This document shows positions 34,433-42,655 of a stretch of DNA of 63,364 nucleotides, one piece after another. This DNA comes from CAZWLY01 sp964634465 (lineage in GTDB: Bacteria; Desulfobacterota; Desulfarculia; G963662305): contig CAZWLY010000020.1 in the NCBI GenBank assembly GCA_964634465.1, forward strand, positions 1 to 63,364, given 5' to 3'. The notes under the pieces are model-generated. The model saw only the letters and a program-made list of their open reading frames with translations, was not told where the DNA came from and ran no database searches. Each line of letters starts with the position of its first letter. Position 1 is the first letter of the stretch. A program made the translations under genes and the position numbers.

Positions 34433-35455
34433 GTGCTGAGCAAGCTTTTTGGGCTTTTCTCCAAGGATATGGCGATGGACCTGGGCACCGCCAACACCTT
34501 GATATACGTTAAAAGAGACGGCATAGTTCTCAACGAGCCCTCCGTGGTGGCCATCAACAAGGAAAACGGCAAGGTGGTCGCCGTGGGCCAGGAGGCCAAA
34601 GAGTTCTTGGGCCGCACCCCGGAGAAGATCCAGGCCATCCGCCCGATGAAGGACGGCGTCATCGCCGACTTCGACATGACCAGGGCCATGATCCAGTTCT
34701 TTCTGTCCAAGGTGCAGGCCGCCGCCCGGATCATGCGGCCGAAACTGGTGGTCGGCGTGCCGACCGGCATCACCCAGGTCGAGAAGCGGGCGGTCATCGA
34801 ATCCTCGGAGCAGGCCGGGGCCCGGGAGGTCCATCTCATCGAGGAGCCCATGGCCGCGGCCATCGGTTCCGACCTTCAGATCGACCAACCCAAGGCCTGC
34901 ATGATCGTCGATATCGGCGGCGGGACCACCGAGACGGCCATCATCTCGCTGTCGGCCACGGCCTACAAGGAGTCGATTCGGGTCGCCGGCGACGAGATGA
35001 ACGAGGCCATCATCCGCTACGTGCGGGCCCATCACCAGGTATTGATCGGCGAGAACATGGCCGAGCGGGTCAAGTGGGATATCGGCAGCGCCATCGAGTT
35101 GGACGAATCCAGATCGACCACCGTCGCCGGCCGGGACATCGTTTCCGGCATCCCCAAACAGATCACCCTGACCGACGCCGAAATCCGCGAGGCGATCAAG
35201 GAGCCGGTCCAGGCCATCGAGGATTCGGCCATCCGGGCCTTGGAGAAGGTGCCGCCGGAAATGGCGGCCGATATCGCCGAGAGCGGCATCACTCTGGCCG
35301 GCGGCGGCGCGCTCCTGACCGGACTGGACCAGCGGCTGCGCCGGCGGACCTCGCTGCCGGTCCAGCTCGCTCCCGACCCGCTGACCTCGGTGGTCATGGG
35401 CGCCGGGGCGGCGCTTTCCGACATGAAGAAGTTCAGGGGGGTGTTCGTCAATTGA
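34433..35455 (+). CDS. mreB: Rod shape-determining actin homologue MreB
   Basis: A 340-residue bacterial actin that polymerises on the inner membrane and guides lateral wall synthesis. Nucleotide motifs are MDLGTANTLIYVKRDGIVLNEPSVVA, the ACMIVDIGGGTTETAII phosphate-2 loop and GITLAGGGALLTGLD adenosine motif. Length is usual. The gene begins at ATG or GTG 34433 (GTG) with GAGGGG upstream. mreC and mreD are not next to it. Confidence 0.95.
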   Translation: MLSKLFGLFSKDMAMDLGTANTLIYVKRDGIVLNEPSVVAINKENGKVVAVGQEAKEFLGRTPEKIQAIRPMKDGVIADFDMTRAMIQFFLSKVQAAARIMRPKLVVGVPTGITQVEKRAVIESSEQAGAREVHLIEEPMAAAIGSDLQIDQPKACMIVDIGGGTTETAIISLSATAYKESIRVAGDEMNEAIIRYVRAHHQVLIGENMAERVKWDIGSAIELDESRSTTVAGRDIVSGIPKQITLTDAEIREAIKEPVQAIEDSAIRALEKVPPEMAADIAESGITLAGGGALLTGLDQRLRRRTSLPVQLAPDPLTSVVMGAGAALSDMKKFRGVFVN

Positions 35456-36225
35456 CCGGCGCCGAGCTCGAGGTCGCCCGCCGGGCGGCGCTGGCCGGCG
35501 GGGCCGTCCTCAAGGGGCGCTCCGGCCTGGCCGGAGAGGTTCGCCACAAGGGCTTTCGCGACCTCGTCTCCGAACTGGATCTGGCCTCACAGGAACGAGT
35601 CGTCGCTCTTATCAGGGCCGCCTTTCCCGACCACCATATTTGGGCCGAAGAGGACGAGACCGGAGGCGAGCTCTCCGGACCGGTGTGGCTCATCGACCCC
35701 TTGGACGGCACGACCAACTTCGTCCACGGCCTGCCGGCCTACTGCGTCTCCGTCGCCTTGAGCGTGGACGGCGAGCTCGTCGTGGGCGCGATCTACGACC
35801 CGGAGCGGGACGAGTTGTTCTCGGCCGCGGCTGGCCAGGGGGCCTGGCTTGGCGATACGGCCATCGCCGTCTCCAAGGCGGCCAGCCTGGCCGAAGCGCT
35901 GCTGGTCACCGGCTTTCCCTACGACGTCGAGAACCACATCGAGGAGACCATGCTCCGCTTCCGCCGGGCGCTCTTGGCCAGCCAGGGCGTCCGCCGGCTG
36001 GGCTCGGCGGCGATGGACCTGGCCTACGTCGCCTGCGGGCGCATGGACGCCTTCTGGGAGGCGGGCTTGAAGCCCTGGGACATGGCCGCCGGGGCATTGA
36101 TCGTCCGGGAGGCCGGCGGGGCGGTCAGCGATCTCGACGGCGGCGAATACGACCTTTTGAGCGGCCGGGTGCTGGCCTCGAACGGCCGAATACACGACCA
36201 GATGATTGAAATCACGGCCGTCTGA
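35452..36225 (+). CDS. suhB: Inositol-1-monophosphatase family protein
   Basis: A 257-residue Mg2+-dependent phosphatase of the IMPase family. The metal sites are WAEEDE, DPLDGTTNFVHG and KPWDMAAGALIVREAGG. It starts at TTG 35452, overlapping the mreB stop, which keeps the family N-terminus; an upstream extension lies in mreB. Could dephosphorylate inositol phosphate, or act as SuhB in rRNA transcription; not resolvable here. Confidence 0.88.
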   Translation: MTGAELEVARRAALAGGAVLKGRSGLAGEVRHKGFRDLVSELDLASQERVVALIRAAFPDHHIWAEEDETGGELSGPVWLIDPLDGTTNFVHGLPAYCVSVALSVDGELVVGAIYDPERDELFSAAAGQGAWLGDTAIAVSKAASLAEALLVTGFPYDVENHIEETMLRFRRALLASQGVRRLGSAAMDLAYVACGRMDAFWEAGLKPWDMAAGALIVREAGGAVSDLDGGEYDLLSGRVLASNGRIHDQMIEITAV

Positions 36226-36373
36226 ATCCCTCCTCGGCCATCCCCGCCTGATTGCCAAGCCGCCAGCCCTTTGATATGCTTGATCTGCGTACTTGGGCAC
36301 AAGATAGGCCACCAGCCGGCCGGCCAAAGGCGGCTGAACGCTAAACCTGCCAGACAGAAGGGATTTTACCGCC

Positions 36374-36922
36374 ATGGGTAGGCCAAAACGCATCTATCAC
36401 CTGACCTGGTTGACAGATCTGGGGCCGCTCCAGGCCTTGGCCACCGATAAGGGCTTGGCCGCCGTCAACCTTGTCCCCAAGGACCCGGACCAGGTCGCCC
36501 GGCGGCTGGCCGGTTCGGCCGACTACGAGTTGATCGAGGGCGGCAGCCCCCTCCTGGAAACGGCCAGGCGCCAGGTGGACGAGTATCTGGCTGGTCAGCG
36601 CCGCGACTTCGACCTGGAGATGGATCTGACCGGGACCGAATTCCAGCTCCGGGTCTGGACCGCCCTGGCCCGGATTCCCTTCGGCCGGCTGACGACCTAC
36701 GGCCGGCTGGCGGCCGAGATCGGCCGGCCCAGGGCGGCCCGGGCGGTGGGCGGGGCGGTGGGCGCCAACCCGATCCCGATCGTCATCCCCTGCCACCGGG
36801 TGGTCTCGACGACCGGCCTGGGCGGCTTTGGCGGCGGCCTGGCCAGGAAGGTGGCCCTGTTGGGCCTCGAAGGCGTGACCGAGGCCGATCTGGCTCGGAT
36901 CAGGGAGGAGGAGTGGGGGTGA
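36374..36922 (+). CDS. ogt: Methylated-DNA--protein-cysteine methyltransferase
   Basis: A 182-residue DNA repair protein that removes alkyl groups from O6-guanine by suicide transfer to its Cys. The active site is IPIVIPCHRVV, preceded by the RPRAARAVGGAVGANP helix and followed by the GGFGGGLARKVALLGLEG segment, all diagnostic. The N-terminal domain (about residues 1-90) is of the Ogt type. It overlaps nrdJ by 4 bp. Confidence 0.93.
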   Translation: MGRPKRIYHLTWLTDLGPLQALATDKGLAAVNLVPKDPDQVARRLAGSADYELIEGGSPLLETARRQVDEYLAGQRRDFDLEMDLTGTEFQLRVWTALARIPFGRLTTYGRLAAEIGRPRAARAVGGAVGANPIPIVIPCHRVVSTTGLGGFGGGLARKVALLGLEGVTEADLARIREEEWG

Positions 36923-38658
36923 GCCTCGACCTCGATCCCAGCGCTCTCAGGGTCCTTGAGGCCCGCTATCTCGCCCGCGACGCCGAAGGCGAGATTGTGG
37001 AGGGCCCCTTAGAGATGTTCGGCCGCGTGGCCCGGGCGGTGGCCCGGGCCGAGGCGGACTACGGCCCGGCCAAGGCGGTCGATCTATGGGCCGAGCGCTT
37101 CGGCGAAGTGATGACCTCGCTGACTTTTCTGCCCAACTCGCCGACCCTGATGAATGCCGGCCGCAAGCTGGGTCAGCTCTCGGCCTGCTTCGTCTTGCCG
37201 GTCAAGGACTCGATCAGGTCCATCTTCGACGCCGTAAAGCAGGCGGCCGTCATCCACCAGTCCGGCGGCGGCACCGGCTTCAACTTCTCCCGGCTCAGGC
37301 CGGCCGGAGACGTGGTCCGCTCCACCCACGGCGTCTCCTCCGGGCCGGTGTCGTTCATGCGGGTCTTCGACCTGGCCACCGAGACGATCAAGCAGGGCGG
37401 GGCCCGGCGAGGGGCCAACATGGGCCTCTTGAGGGTCGATCACCCCGACATCTTCGGGTTCATCGCCGCCAAGACCAAGCCGGGGCTCGACAACTTCAAC
37501 CTGTCGGTCGTCGTCCCCGACCGGTTCATGGCCGCGCTCGAACGCCGCGCCGAGGTAGAGTTGATCAATCCCCGCACCGGCCGGCCGGTCCGGCGCACGG
37601 CGGCCGAAGCGATCTTCGAGGCCTTGATCGAGGCCGCCCACGCCGGCGGCGAGCCGGGGGTGGTCTTCATCGACCGGATCAACGCCGCCAATCCGACGCC
37701 CGCCCTGGGCCCCATCGAGGCCACCAATCCCTGCGGCGAGCAGCCGCTTCTGCCTTATGAGTCCTGCAACCTGGGCTCGATCAACCTGGCCAAGCTGGTC
37801 TCGGCCGGGCGGCTCGACTGGGACGAGCTGGGCCGGGTGGTCAAGATCGCGGTCCGCTTCCTGGACGACGTGATCACCATAAATCGCTACCCCCTGGCCC
37901 GGATCAGAGATCTGACCCTGGCCAACCGCAAGATCGGATTGGGGGTGATGGGCTTCGCCGACATGTTGATCAAGCTCGGCGTCGCCTACGCCAGCGAGAC
38001 GGCGGTGGAGACGGCGGCCGAGGTGATGGCTTTCATCCAGGAGACGGCCCACCGGGCCTCCGAGGAGCTGGCCGGGGAGCGGGGCGTCTTCCCCAACCAC
38101 CCCGACTCGACCTGGGCGGCGGCCGGCCGGAAGATGCGCCACGCCACCGTGACCACCATCGCCCCCACCGGCACGCTGTCCATCATCGCCGGCGTCTCAT
38201 CGGGCATCGAGCCGCTCTACGGCTTGGCCGTCAGCCGCCGGGTGCTCAAGGGCGAGGTCTTGAGCCAGCCCCACCCGCTTCTCACCGAAGCGCTCGACAG
38301 GGCCGGGGCCGACCGGCCCGAGGTCCTGGAGGCCGTGCTGGGCGGCGGCCGGCTTGGCGGCGTGGCCGGAGTGCCGGCGGAAATCAAGAGGCTGTTCGTC
38401 ACCGCCCACGAGATCGACTGGAGTTGGCACCTGAAGATCCAGGCCGCCTTCCAGCGCTACACCGACAACGCCGTCTCCAAGACGATCAACCTGCCCGCCC
38501 AGGCCGGAGTGGATCAGGTGGCCGAGGCCGTCCGGACCGCTCACGAGTACGGTCTCAAGGGACTGACCATCTACCGCGACGGCTCCCGGCCCGACCAGGT
38601 TTTGAACCTGGGCCTGATCAACGGCGACTGCCCGGTCTGCGGGCCGGGTCGGGGTTGA
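36919..38658 (+). CDS. nrdJ: Adenosylcobalamin-dependent (class II) ribonucleotide reductase
   Basis: A 579-residue RNR using B12 to form the active thiyl radical. Conserved pieces are FLPNSPTLMNAGRKLGQLSACFVLPV, QSGGGTGFNFSRLRP, KQGGARRGANMGLL, NPCGEQPLLPYESCNLGSINL and TGTLSIIAGVSSGIEPLYG. The chain ends in a Cys pair (CPVCG) that is the likely redox tail. It is shorter than many NrdJ. No N-terminal ATP cone is obvious in the first residues. GTG 36919 fits the GGAGG spacing better than GTG 36913. Dependence on B12 links it to the corrinoid operon at the left end. Confidence 0.93.
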   Translation: MSLDLDPSALRVLEARYLARDAEGEIVEGPLEMFGRVARAVARAEADYGPAKAVDLWAERFGEVMTSLTFLPNSPTLMNAGRKLGQLSACFVLPVKDSIRSIFDAVKQAAVIHQSGGGTGFNFSRLRPAGDVVRSTHGVSSGPVSFMRVFDLATETIKQGGARRGANMGLLRVDHPDIFGFIAAKTKPGLDNFNLSVVVPDRFMAALERRAEVELINPRTGRPVRRTAAEAIFEALIEAAHAGGEPGVVFIDRINAANPTPALGPIEATNPCGEQPLLPYESCNLGSINLAKLVSAGRLDWDELGRVVKIAVRFLDDVITINRYPLARIRDLTLANRKIGLGVMGFADMLIKLGVAYASETAVETAAEVMAFIQETAHRASEELAGERGVFPNHPDSTWAAAGRKMRHATVTTIAPTGTLSIIAGVSSGIEPLYGLAVSRRVLKGEVLSQPHPLLTEALDRAGADRPEVLEAVLGGGRLGGVAGVPAEIKRLFVTAHEIDWSWHLKIQAAFQRYTDNAVSKTINLPAQAGVDQVAEAVRTAHEYGLKGLTIYRDGSRPDQVLNLGLINGDCPVCGPGRG

Positions 38659-38709
38659 GGCCCCCGCGGGCCGGCCTTGATATCTCCAAGCCTCTTTTGT
38701 CTGGAGCGG

Positions 38710-38738
38710 TTGACAGGGCTGGGGCGGGGGTCTATCCT
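38710..38738 (+). promoter_or_regulatory. Promoter of the first lepB
   Basis: TTGACA at 38710-38715, 17 bp, TATCCT at 38733-38738. The start of transcription would be about 38745, only some 14 nt before ATG 38759, which rules out the earlier GTG at 38750 as efficient start. Confidence 0.65.
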
Positions 38739-38758
38739 TACCCGGCGAGGTGAAAGCG

Positions 38759-39406
38759 ATGCTCTTCGGTAAGCGCGGCGAGAAGAATAGACGAACCAAG
38801 AGCGCCGGGCAGGTGTTTTGGGAGTACGTTCGAGCCATCATCCTGGCCTTCATCCTGGCCGGGGTGATCCGGGTCGAGGTCGCCTCCTCGTACCAGATTC
38901 CCTCGGGGTCGATGCTGCCCACCCTGGTGGTCGGTGATCGGATTCTGGTCAACAAGATCGTCTACGGGTTGAAGATTCCGCTGACCGGGCGAAGAGTCCT
39001 GCCTCTGGGCGAGCTGAAGCGGAGTGAAATTATCGTCTTCGAGACGCCGTTTGACTCGCCCGATCCCTATATCAAACGGGTCATCGGCCTGCCGGGAGAG
39101 AGGGTCGAGATCATCGACAAGCAGGTGTTCATCGACGGCCGGCCGTTGAGAGAGCCCTACGCCCGCTTCACCGACCCGAACGTCTTGCCCCGGAGCCTCG
39201 GCCTCCGGGACAACTTCGGCCCGATCGTCATCCCGCCCGGCAAGCTTTTTGTCATGGGCGACAACCGCGACAACAGCAACGATTCCCGGTTCTGGGGCCT
39301 GGTCGATCTGACCAAGGTCATCGGCCGGGCCGAGGTCATCCTGTGGTCCTGGGATTGGGGTCGCCTCGCCCCTCGGTGGTCCAGGACGCTGAAATCGACC
39401 GGCTAG
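38759..39406 (+). CDS. lepB: Signal peptidase I (first copy)
   Basis: A 215-residue inner-membrane protease that cleaves signal peptides of exported proteins. One transmembrane segment lies at residues 21-40. The catalytic Ser is in YQIPSGSMLPTL and the general base Lys in YIKRVIGLPGE. The box GDNRDNSNDSRFWG closes the fold. The start is ATG 38759, directly after a close promoter. It has a paralogue 58 bp downstream. Confidence 0.93.
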   Translation: MLFGKRGEKNRRTKSAGQVFWEYVRAIILAFILAGVIRVEVASSYQIPSGSMLPTLVVGDRILVNKIVYGLKIPLTGRRVLPLGELKRSEIIVFETPFDSPDPYIKRVIGLPGERVEIIDKQVFIDGRPLREPYARFTDPNVLPRSLGLRDNFGPIVIPPGKLFVMGDNRDNSNDSRFWGLVDLTKVIGRAEVILWSWDWGRLAPRWSRTLKSTG

Positions 39407-39428
39407 ACGGTCAACTCCCTCCTTGGCG

Positions 39429-39457
39429 TTGACATCGGCCGACAAGGCGATTATTGT
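39429..39457 (+). promoter_or_regulatory. Promoter of the second lepB
   Basis: TTGACA at 39429-39434, 17 bp, TATTGT at 39452-39457. The expected start point falls within a few bases of ATG 39465, so the transcript may be leaderless. Confidence 0.55.
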
Positions 39458-39464
39458 GCTTGCG

Positions 39465-40109
39465 ATGTCCAGAGTAAAGACGGTCAAGGTTCAGGCGGGC
39501 AAGAAGAAAAAAAGCGTGGTCTGGGAGTACACCCAGGCCATTTTGATGGCCTTTATCCTGGCCATGTTCATCCGGGGCTTCGTCGTCGCCGCCTTCAAGA
39601 TTCCCTCCGGATCGATGCTCGACACCCTCCAGATCGGCGACTACATCCTGGTCAACAAGTTCATCTACGGCATCAAGATGCCGTTCACCGACGATATCAT
39701 CATCCCCATCAAGTCTCCCCAGCGGGGCGACATCGTCGTCTTCAAGTACCCGGTCGATCCGACCAAGGACTACATCAAGCGGGTCATCGGCGTCGGGGGC
39801 GACAAGGTGGAAATCATTGACAAGAAGGTCTACATCAACGACAAACCCTTGAACGAACCCTACGCCCGCTACACCGACCGGATAATTCTGCCCGCCTCGG
39901 TCCAGCCCAGGGACAACTTCGGGCCGGTCATCGTGCCCAGGGGCAAGCTCTTTGTCATGGGCGACAACCGCGATCACAGCCACGACTCGCGCTTCTGGGG
40001 CTTCGTGGACGTCAACAAGGTCGAGGGCAAGGCGTTTTTGATCTACTGGTCGTGGGAGGCGGGGACGTTCAGCGTGCGCTGGTCCAGGTTGGGCGACCTG
40101 GTTCACTGA
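39465..40109 (+). CDS. lepB: Signal peptidase I (second copy)
   Basis: A 214-residue paralogue of the preceding gene. A Lys-rich N-terminus (AGKKKKS) is followed by one transmembrane segment at about residues 22-42, the catalytic Ser in FKIPSGSMLDTL, Lys in YIKRVIGVGGD and the GDNRDHSHDSRFWG box. ATG 39465 is favoured by the promoter position, though there is no ribosome site; an upstream ATG at 39423 would lie before the promoter. Confidence 0.9.
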   Translation: MSRVKTVKVQAGKKKKSVVWEYTQAILMAFILAMFIRGFVVAAFKIPSGSMLDTLQIGDYILVNKFIYGIKMPFTDDIIIPIKSPQRGDIVVFKYPVDPTKDYIKRVIGVGGDKVEIIDKKVYINDKPLNEPYARYTDRIILPASVQPRDNFGPVIVPRGKLFVMGDNRDHSHDSRFWGFVDVNKVEGKAFLIYWSWEAGTFSVRWSRLGDLVH

Positions 40110-40115
40110 GTCCAC

Positions 40116-40145
40116 TTGACCGCCGCGGGGCGGAGATGTAACAAT
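40116..40145 (+). promoter_or_regulatory. Candidate promoter of pyrBC
   Basis: TTGACC at 40116-40121, 18 bp, AACAAT at 40140-40145. It would start transcription near 40151, at the front of the leader peptide and attenuator. Confidence 0.45.
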
Positions 40146-40161
40146 AAAGCATGGTGAGCCT

Positions 40162-40239
40162 ATGATTGGATCGTGCTTAGAGGACTGGTCGAGCCTCCTT
40201 GCCCCTGGCAAGGGGTTTTTTTTGACCAGTAAACGGTAA
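40162..40239 (+). CDS. Putative pyrBC leader peptide
   Basis: A 25-codon frame, ATG 40162 to TAA 40237-40239, begins ATGATTGGATCG and reads right through the attenuator hairpin and its T-run (codons GGG TTT TTT TTG), ending 31 bp before pyrB. A very short frame (ATG 40151, 4 codons) ends inside its start. E. coli pyrL has the same geometry. Weak ribosome site GGTGAG. Could be chance. Confidence 0.35.
   Translation: MIGSCLEDWSSLLAPGKGFFLTSKR
40195..40223 (+). terminator. Rho-independent attenuator in the pyrBC leader
   Basis: A stem of about nine pairs (CTCCTTGCC with GGCAAGGGG, one G-U) with the 3-nt loop CCT, followed by eight T at 40216-40223. A second inverted repeat ACTGGTC (40184-40190) and GACCAGT (40224-40230) brackets it. 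It lies 48 bp before pyrB, far from the end of the previous gene, so it is better placed as an attenuator than as the lepB terminator, but both roles are possible. Confidence 0.75.
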
Positions 40240-40270
40240 TGAATTTCAATCGGAGCGGAATCTGGAAGCG

Positions 40271-41206
40271 ATGACTTTCAAGCATCACCACGTGTTAGGT
40301 CTGGAGGACTTCTCGGCCGAGGAGATCAACCACGTCCTGGAGACGGCCGAGTCGTTCATGGAGATATCACTCAGAGACATCAAAAAAGTGCCCACCTTGA
40401 GGGGCAAGAGCGTCATCCTCTTCTTTGTCGAACCCTCGACCAGAACCAGGTTTTCGTTCGAGATGGCGGCCAAGCGACTTTCGGCCGACACCTTCTCCTT
40501 CTCCCCGTCCACCTCGTCGATGACCAAGGGCGAGAGCTTGATCGACACCGCCCGCAACCTGCAGGCCCTCAATCCGGACGTGATCATCATCCGCCACTCG
40601 GCCGCCGGCGCGCCCCACCTGCTGGCCCGCTACGTGGAGGCCTCGGTTTTGAACGCCGGCGACGGGATGCACGAGCACCCCTCCCAAGCCTTGTTGGACC
40701 TGATGACCGTCAAACAGAAAAAGGGCCGCATCAGAGGGCTCAAGGTGGCCATCGTCGGCGACATCGCCCATTCCCGGGTGGCCCGTTCGAACATCATCGG
40801 CTTCACCCGGTTGGGGGCCGAGGTGACCATCTTCGGTCCGGCCACCCTGATTCCATATCAGGCGGCCGAACTGGGCTGCAAGGTGGCCGGCCGCTTGGAG
40901 GAGGCCCTGGAAGGGGCCGACGTGGTCATGGCCCTTCGGGTGCAGCGGGAGCGGTTGGGCGAGGCGCTCTTGCCCTCCGAGCGCGAGTACGCCCGCTACT
41001 TCGGCCTCGATCGGGCCCGGTTGGCCCTGGCCAAACCCGGCGCGCTTTTGATGCACCCCGGTCCGGTCAACTGGGGCGTGGAGCTGGACCCGGAACTGGC
41101 CGACGTCATGGAGTCGGTCATTCTGGAGCAGGTCTCCAACGGCGTGGCGGTGCGCATGGCCCTGCTCTATCTGGTTCTGGCCGGCGGCGAGGAGGCGGCG
41201 TCATGA
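40271..41206 (+). CDS. pyrB: Aspartate carbamoyltransferase catalytic subunit
   Basis: A 311-residue enzyme joining carbamoyl phosphate and aspartate, the committed step of UMP synthesis. Carbamoyl-phosphate motif STRTRFSFEMAAKRL near residue 55, HPSQALLDLMTV near residue 137 and GDIAHSRVARSN near residue 160 are diagnostic. No pyrI regulatory gene is near. It overlaps pyrC by 4 bp. Confidence 0.95.
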   Translation: MTFKHHHVLGLEDFSAEEINHVLETAESFMEISLRDIKKVPTLRGKSVILFFVEPSTRTRFSFEMAAKRLSADTFSFSPSTSSMTKGESLIDTARNLQALNPDVIIIRHSAAGAPHLLARYVEASVLNAGDGMHEHPSQALLDLMTVKQKKGRIRGLKVAIVGDIAHSRVARSNIIGFTRLGAEVTIFGPATLIPYQAAELGCKVAGRLEEALEGADVVMALRVQRERLGEALLPSEREYARYFGLDRARLALAKPGALLMHPGPVNWGVELDPELADVMESVILEQVSNGVAVRMALLYLVLAGGEEAAS

Positions 41207-42480
41207 GGAGGATCATCCGTGGCGGCCGGATCATCGACCCCGGCCAGAAACTGGACCAAGAGGGCCACCTGATAATCGAGGGCGAGCGCATCGCCGCCAT
41301 CTTGAGACCCGAGCAGCCGGCGCCCCAGGAGGCCGAAGTCATCCCGGCCGAGGGACTGTGGGTCGTGCCCGGACTGATCGACATGCACGTCCACCTGCGC
41401 CAGCCCGGCCACGAGTACAAAGAGGACATCGCCTCGGGAACCCGGGCCGCGGCGGCCGGCGGGTTTACCTGCATCGCCTCGATGCCCAACACCGATCCGG
41501 TCAACGACAACGCCTCGGTCAGCGAGTTCATCATCGAGACGGCGGCCAAGGAGGGGTTGATCAAGGTCAAGGTCATCGCCGCCGCCACCAAGGGGCTCAA
41601 GGGTAAGGAGCTGACCGAATTCGGCGAGCTGGCCGCTCTGGGCGTTCTCGGCGTCAGCGACGACGGCCGGCCGATCACGCCGACCAACATGCTGCGCCGG
41701 GTGATGGAGTACGCCTCCAACTTCGGGCTGGTGGTTATCGACCACCCCGAAGAACTCTCCCTGTCGGAGCACGGCCAGATCCACGAGGGCGTCGTCTCGA
41801 CCCGGTTGGGCCTGAGGGGCATCCCGGCCGCGGCCGAGGAGACGGCCGTCTTCCGGGATATCGCCGTGGCCAAGCTGACCGGGCTGCCCATCCACCTGGC
41901 CCATATCTCGACCGCCGGCGCGGTGGAACTCATCCGCCGGGCCAAGGCCGAAGGGGTCAAGGTTACCGCCGAGACCGCGCCCCACTACTTCACCCTGACC
42001 GACGAGGCCGTGGTCGGCTACGACACCTCGGCCAAGATGAACCCGCCGCTTCGCACCGCCGCCGACGTGGCCGCGATCAAGGCGGGGCTTGGCGACGGGA
42101 CCATCGATTGCATCGCCACCGATCACGCCCCCCACTCCGAGTTGGAGAAGGAGGTCGAGTTCGAACGGGCCGCCTTCGGCGTCATCGGCCTGGAGACGGC
42201 CCTGCCTCTGAGCCTGGCCCTGGTCCGGGAGGGCGTCTTGAGCCCCTCGGCGCTCGTCGAGCGTCTGGCCGCCAATCCGGCCCGGATCCTGGGGTTGAAC
42301 ACCGGCAGCCTCAAGCCGGGCGCGCCGGCCGACATCACCCTGATCGACCCCGAGACCGAGTATACCGTCAAGTCGGCCGACTTTATGTCCAAGGCGGCCA
42401 ACACCCCCTTTGACGGCTGGCAGGTCAAGGGTCGGGCGGCAATGACCATCGTCGCCGGCAGGACGGTCTGGAAGAGGTGA
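41203..42480 (+). CDS. pyrC: Dihydroorotase (class I, multifunctional-type)
   Basis: A 425-residue zinc amidohydrolase that cyclises carbamoyl aspartate. Metal motif is DMHVHLRQPGHEYKEDIASGTRAAAAGGFT near residue 60, then HLAHISTAG, and ATDHAPHS with the metal Asp near residue 307. Length and motifs fit class I enzymes, which often associate with PyrB in bacteria. Overlaps pyrB. Confidence 0.95.
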   Translation: MRRIIRGGRIIDPGQKLDQEGHLIIEGERIAAILRPEQPAPQEAEVIPAEGLWVVPGLIDMHVHLRQPGHEYKEDIASGTRAAAAGGFTCIASMPNTDPVNDNASVSEFIIETAAKEGLIKVKVIAAATKGLKGKELTEFGELAALGVLGVSDDGRPITPTNMLRRVMEYASNFGLVVIDHPEELSLSEHGQIHEGVVSTRLGLRGIPAAAEETAVFRDIAVAKLTGLPIHLAHISTAGAVELIRRAKAEGVKVTAETAPHYFTLTDEAVVGYDTSAKMNPPLRTAADVAAIKAGLGDGTIDCIATDHAPHSELEKEVEFERAAFGVIGLETALPLSLALVREGVLSPSALVERLAANPARILGLNTGSLKPGAPADITLIDPETEYTVKSADFMSKAANTPFDGWQVKGRAAMTIVAGRTVWKR

Positions 42481-42489
42481 GTAAGAGGC

Positions 42490-42528
42490 GAGGCGGGGGA
42501 GGCTTCTTGGTGAAGCTTCCCCCGCCTC
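42490..42528 (+). terminator. Terminator after pyrC
   Basis: A 17-bp stem GAGGCGGGGGAGGCTTC (42490-42506) with GAAGCTTCCCCCGCCTC (42512-42528), one G-U pair, loop TTGGT. A further hairpin AGCCCGCC/GGCAGGCT followed by TTTTT at 42632-42656 lies between the convergent pyrC and nrdG genes and may serve as a second stop. Confidence 0.7.
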
Positions 42529-42655
42529 CCTTTCCAGGAACTTTCACCGGGCGTTGACGTCGGGTAGGCGAAACCCCCGAGCCTTCAACGAGAACTATCT
42601 CCTCCCAGCCGGGGAGGCGGACCAGGAAGACAGCCCGCCTTGCCGGCAGGCTTTT

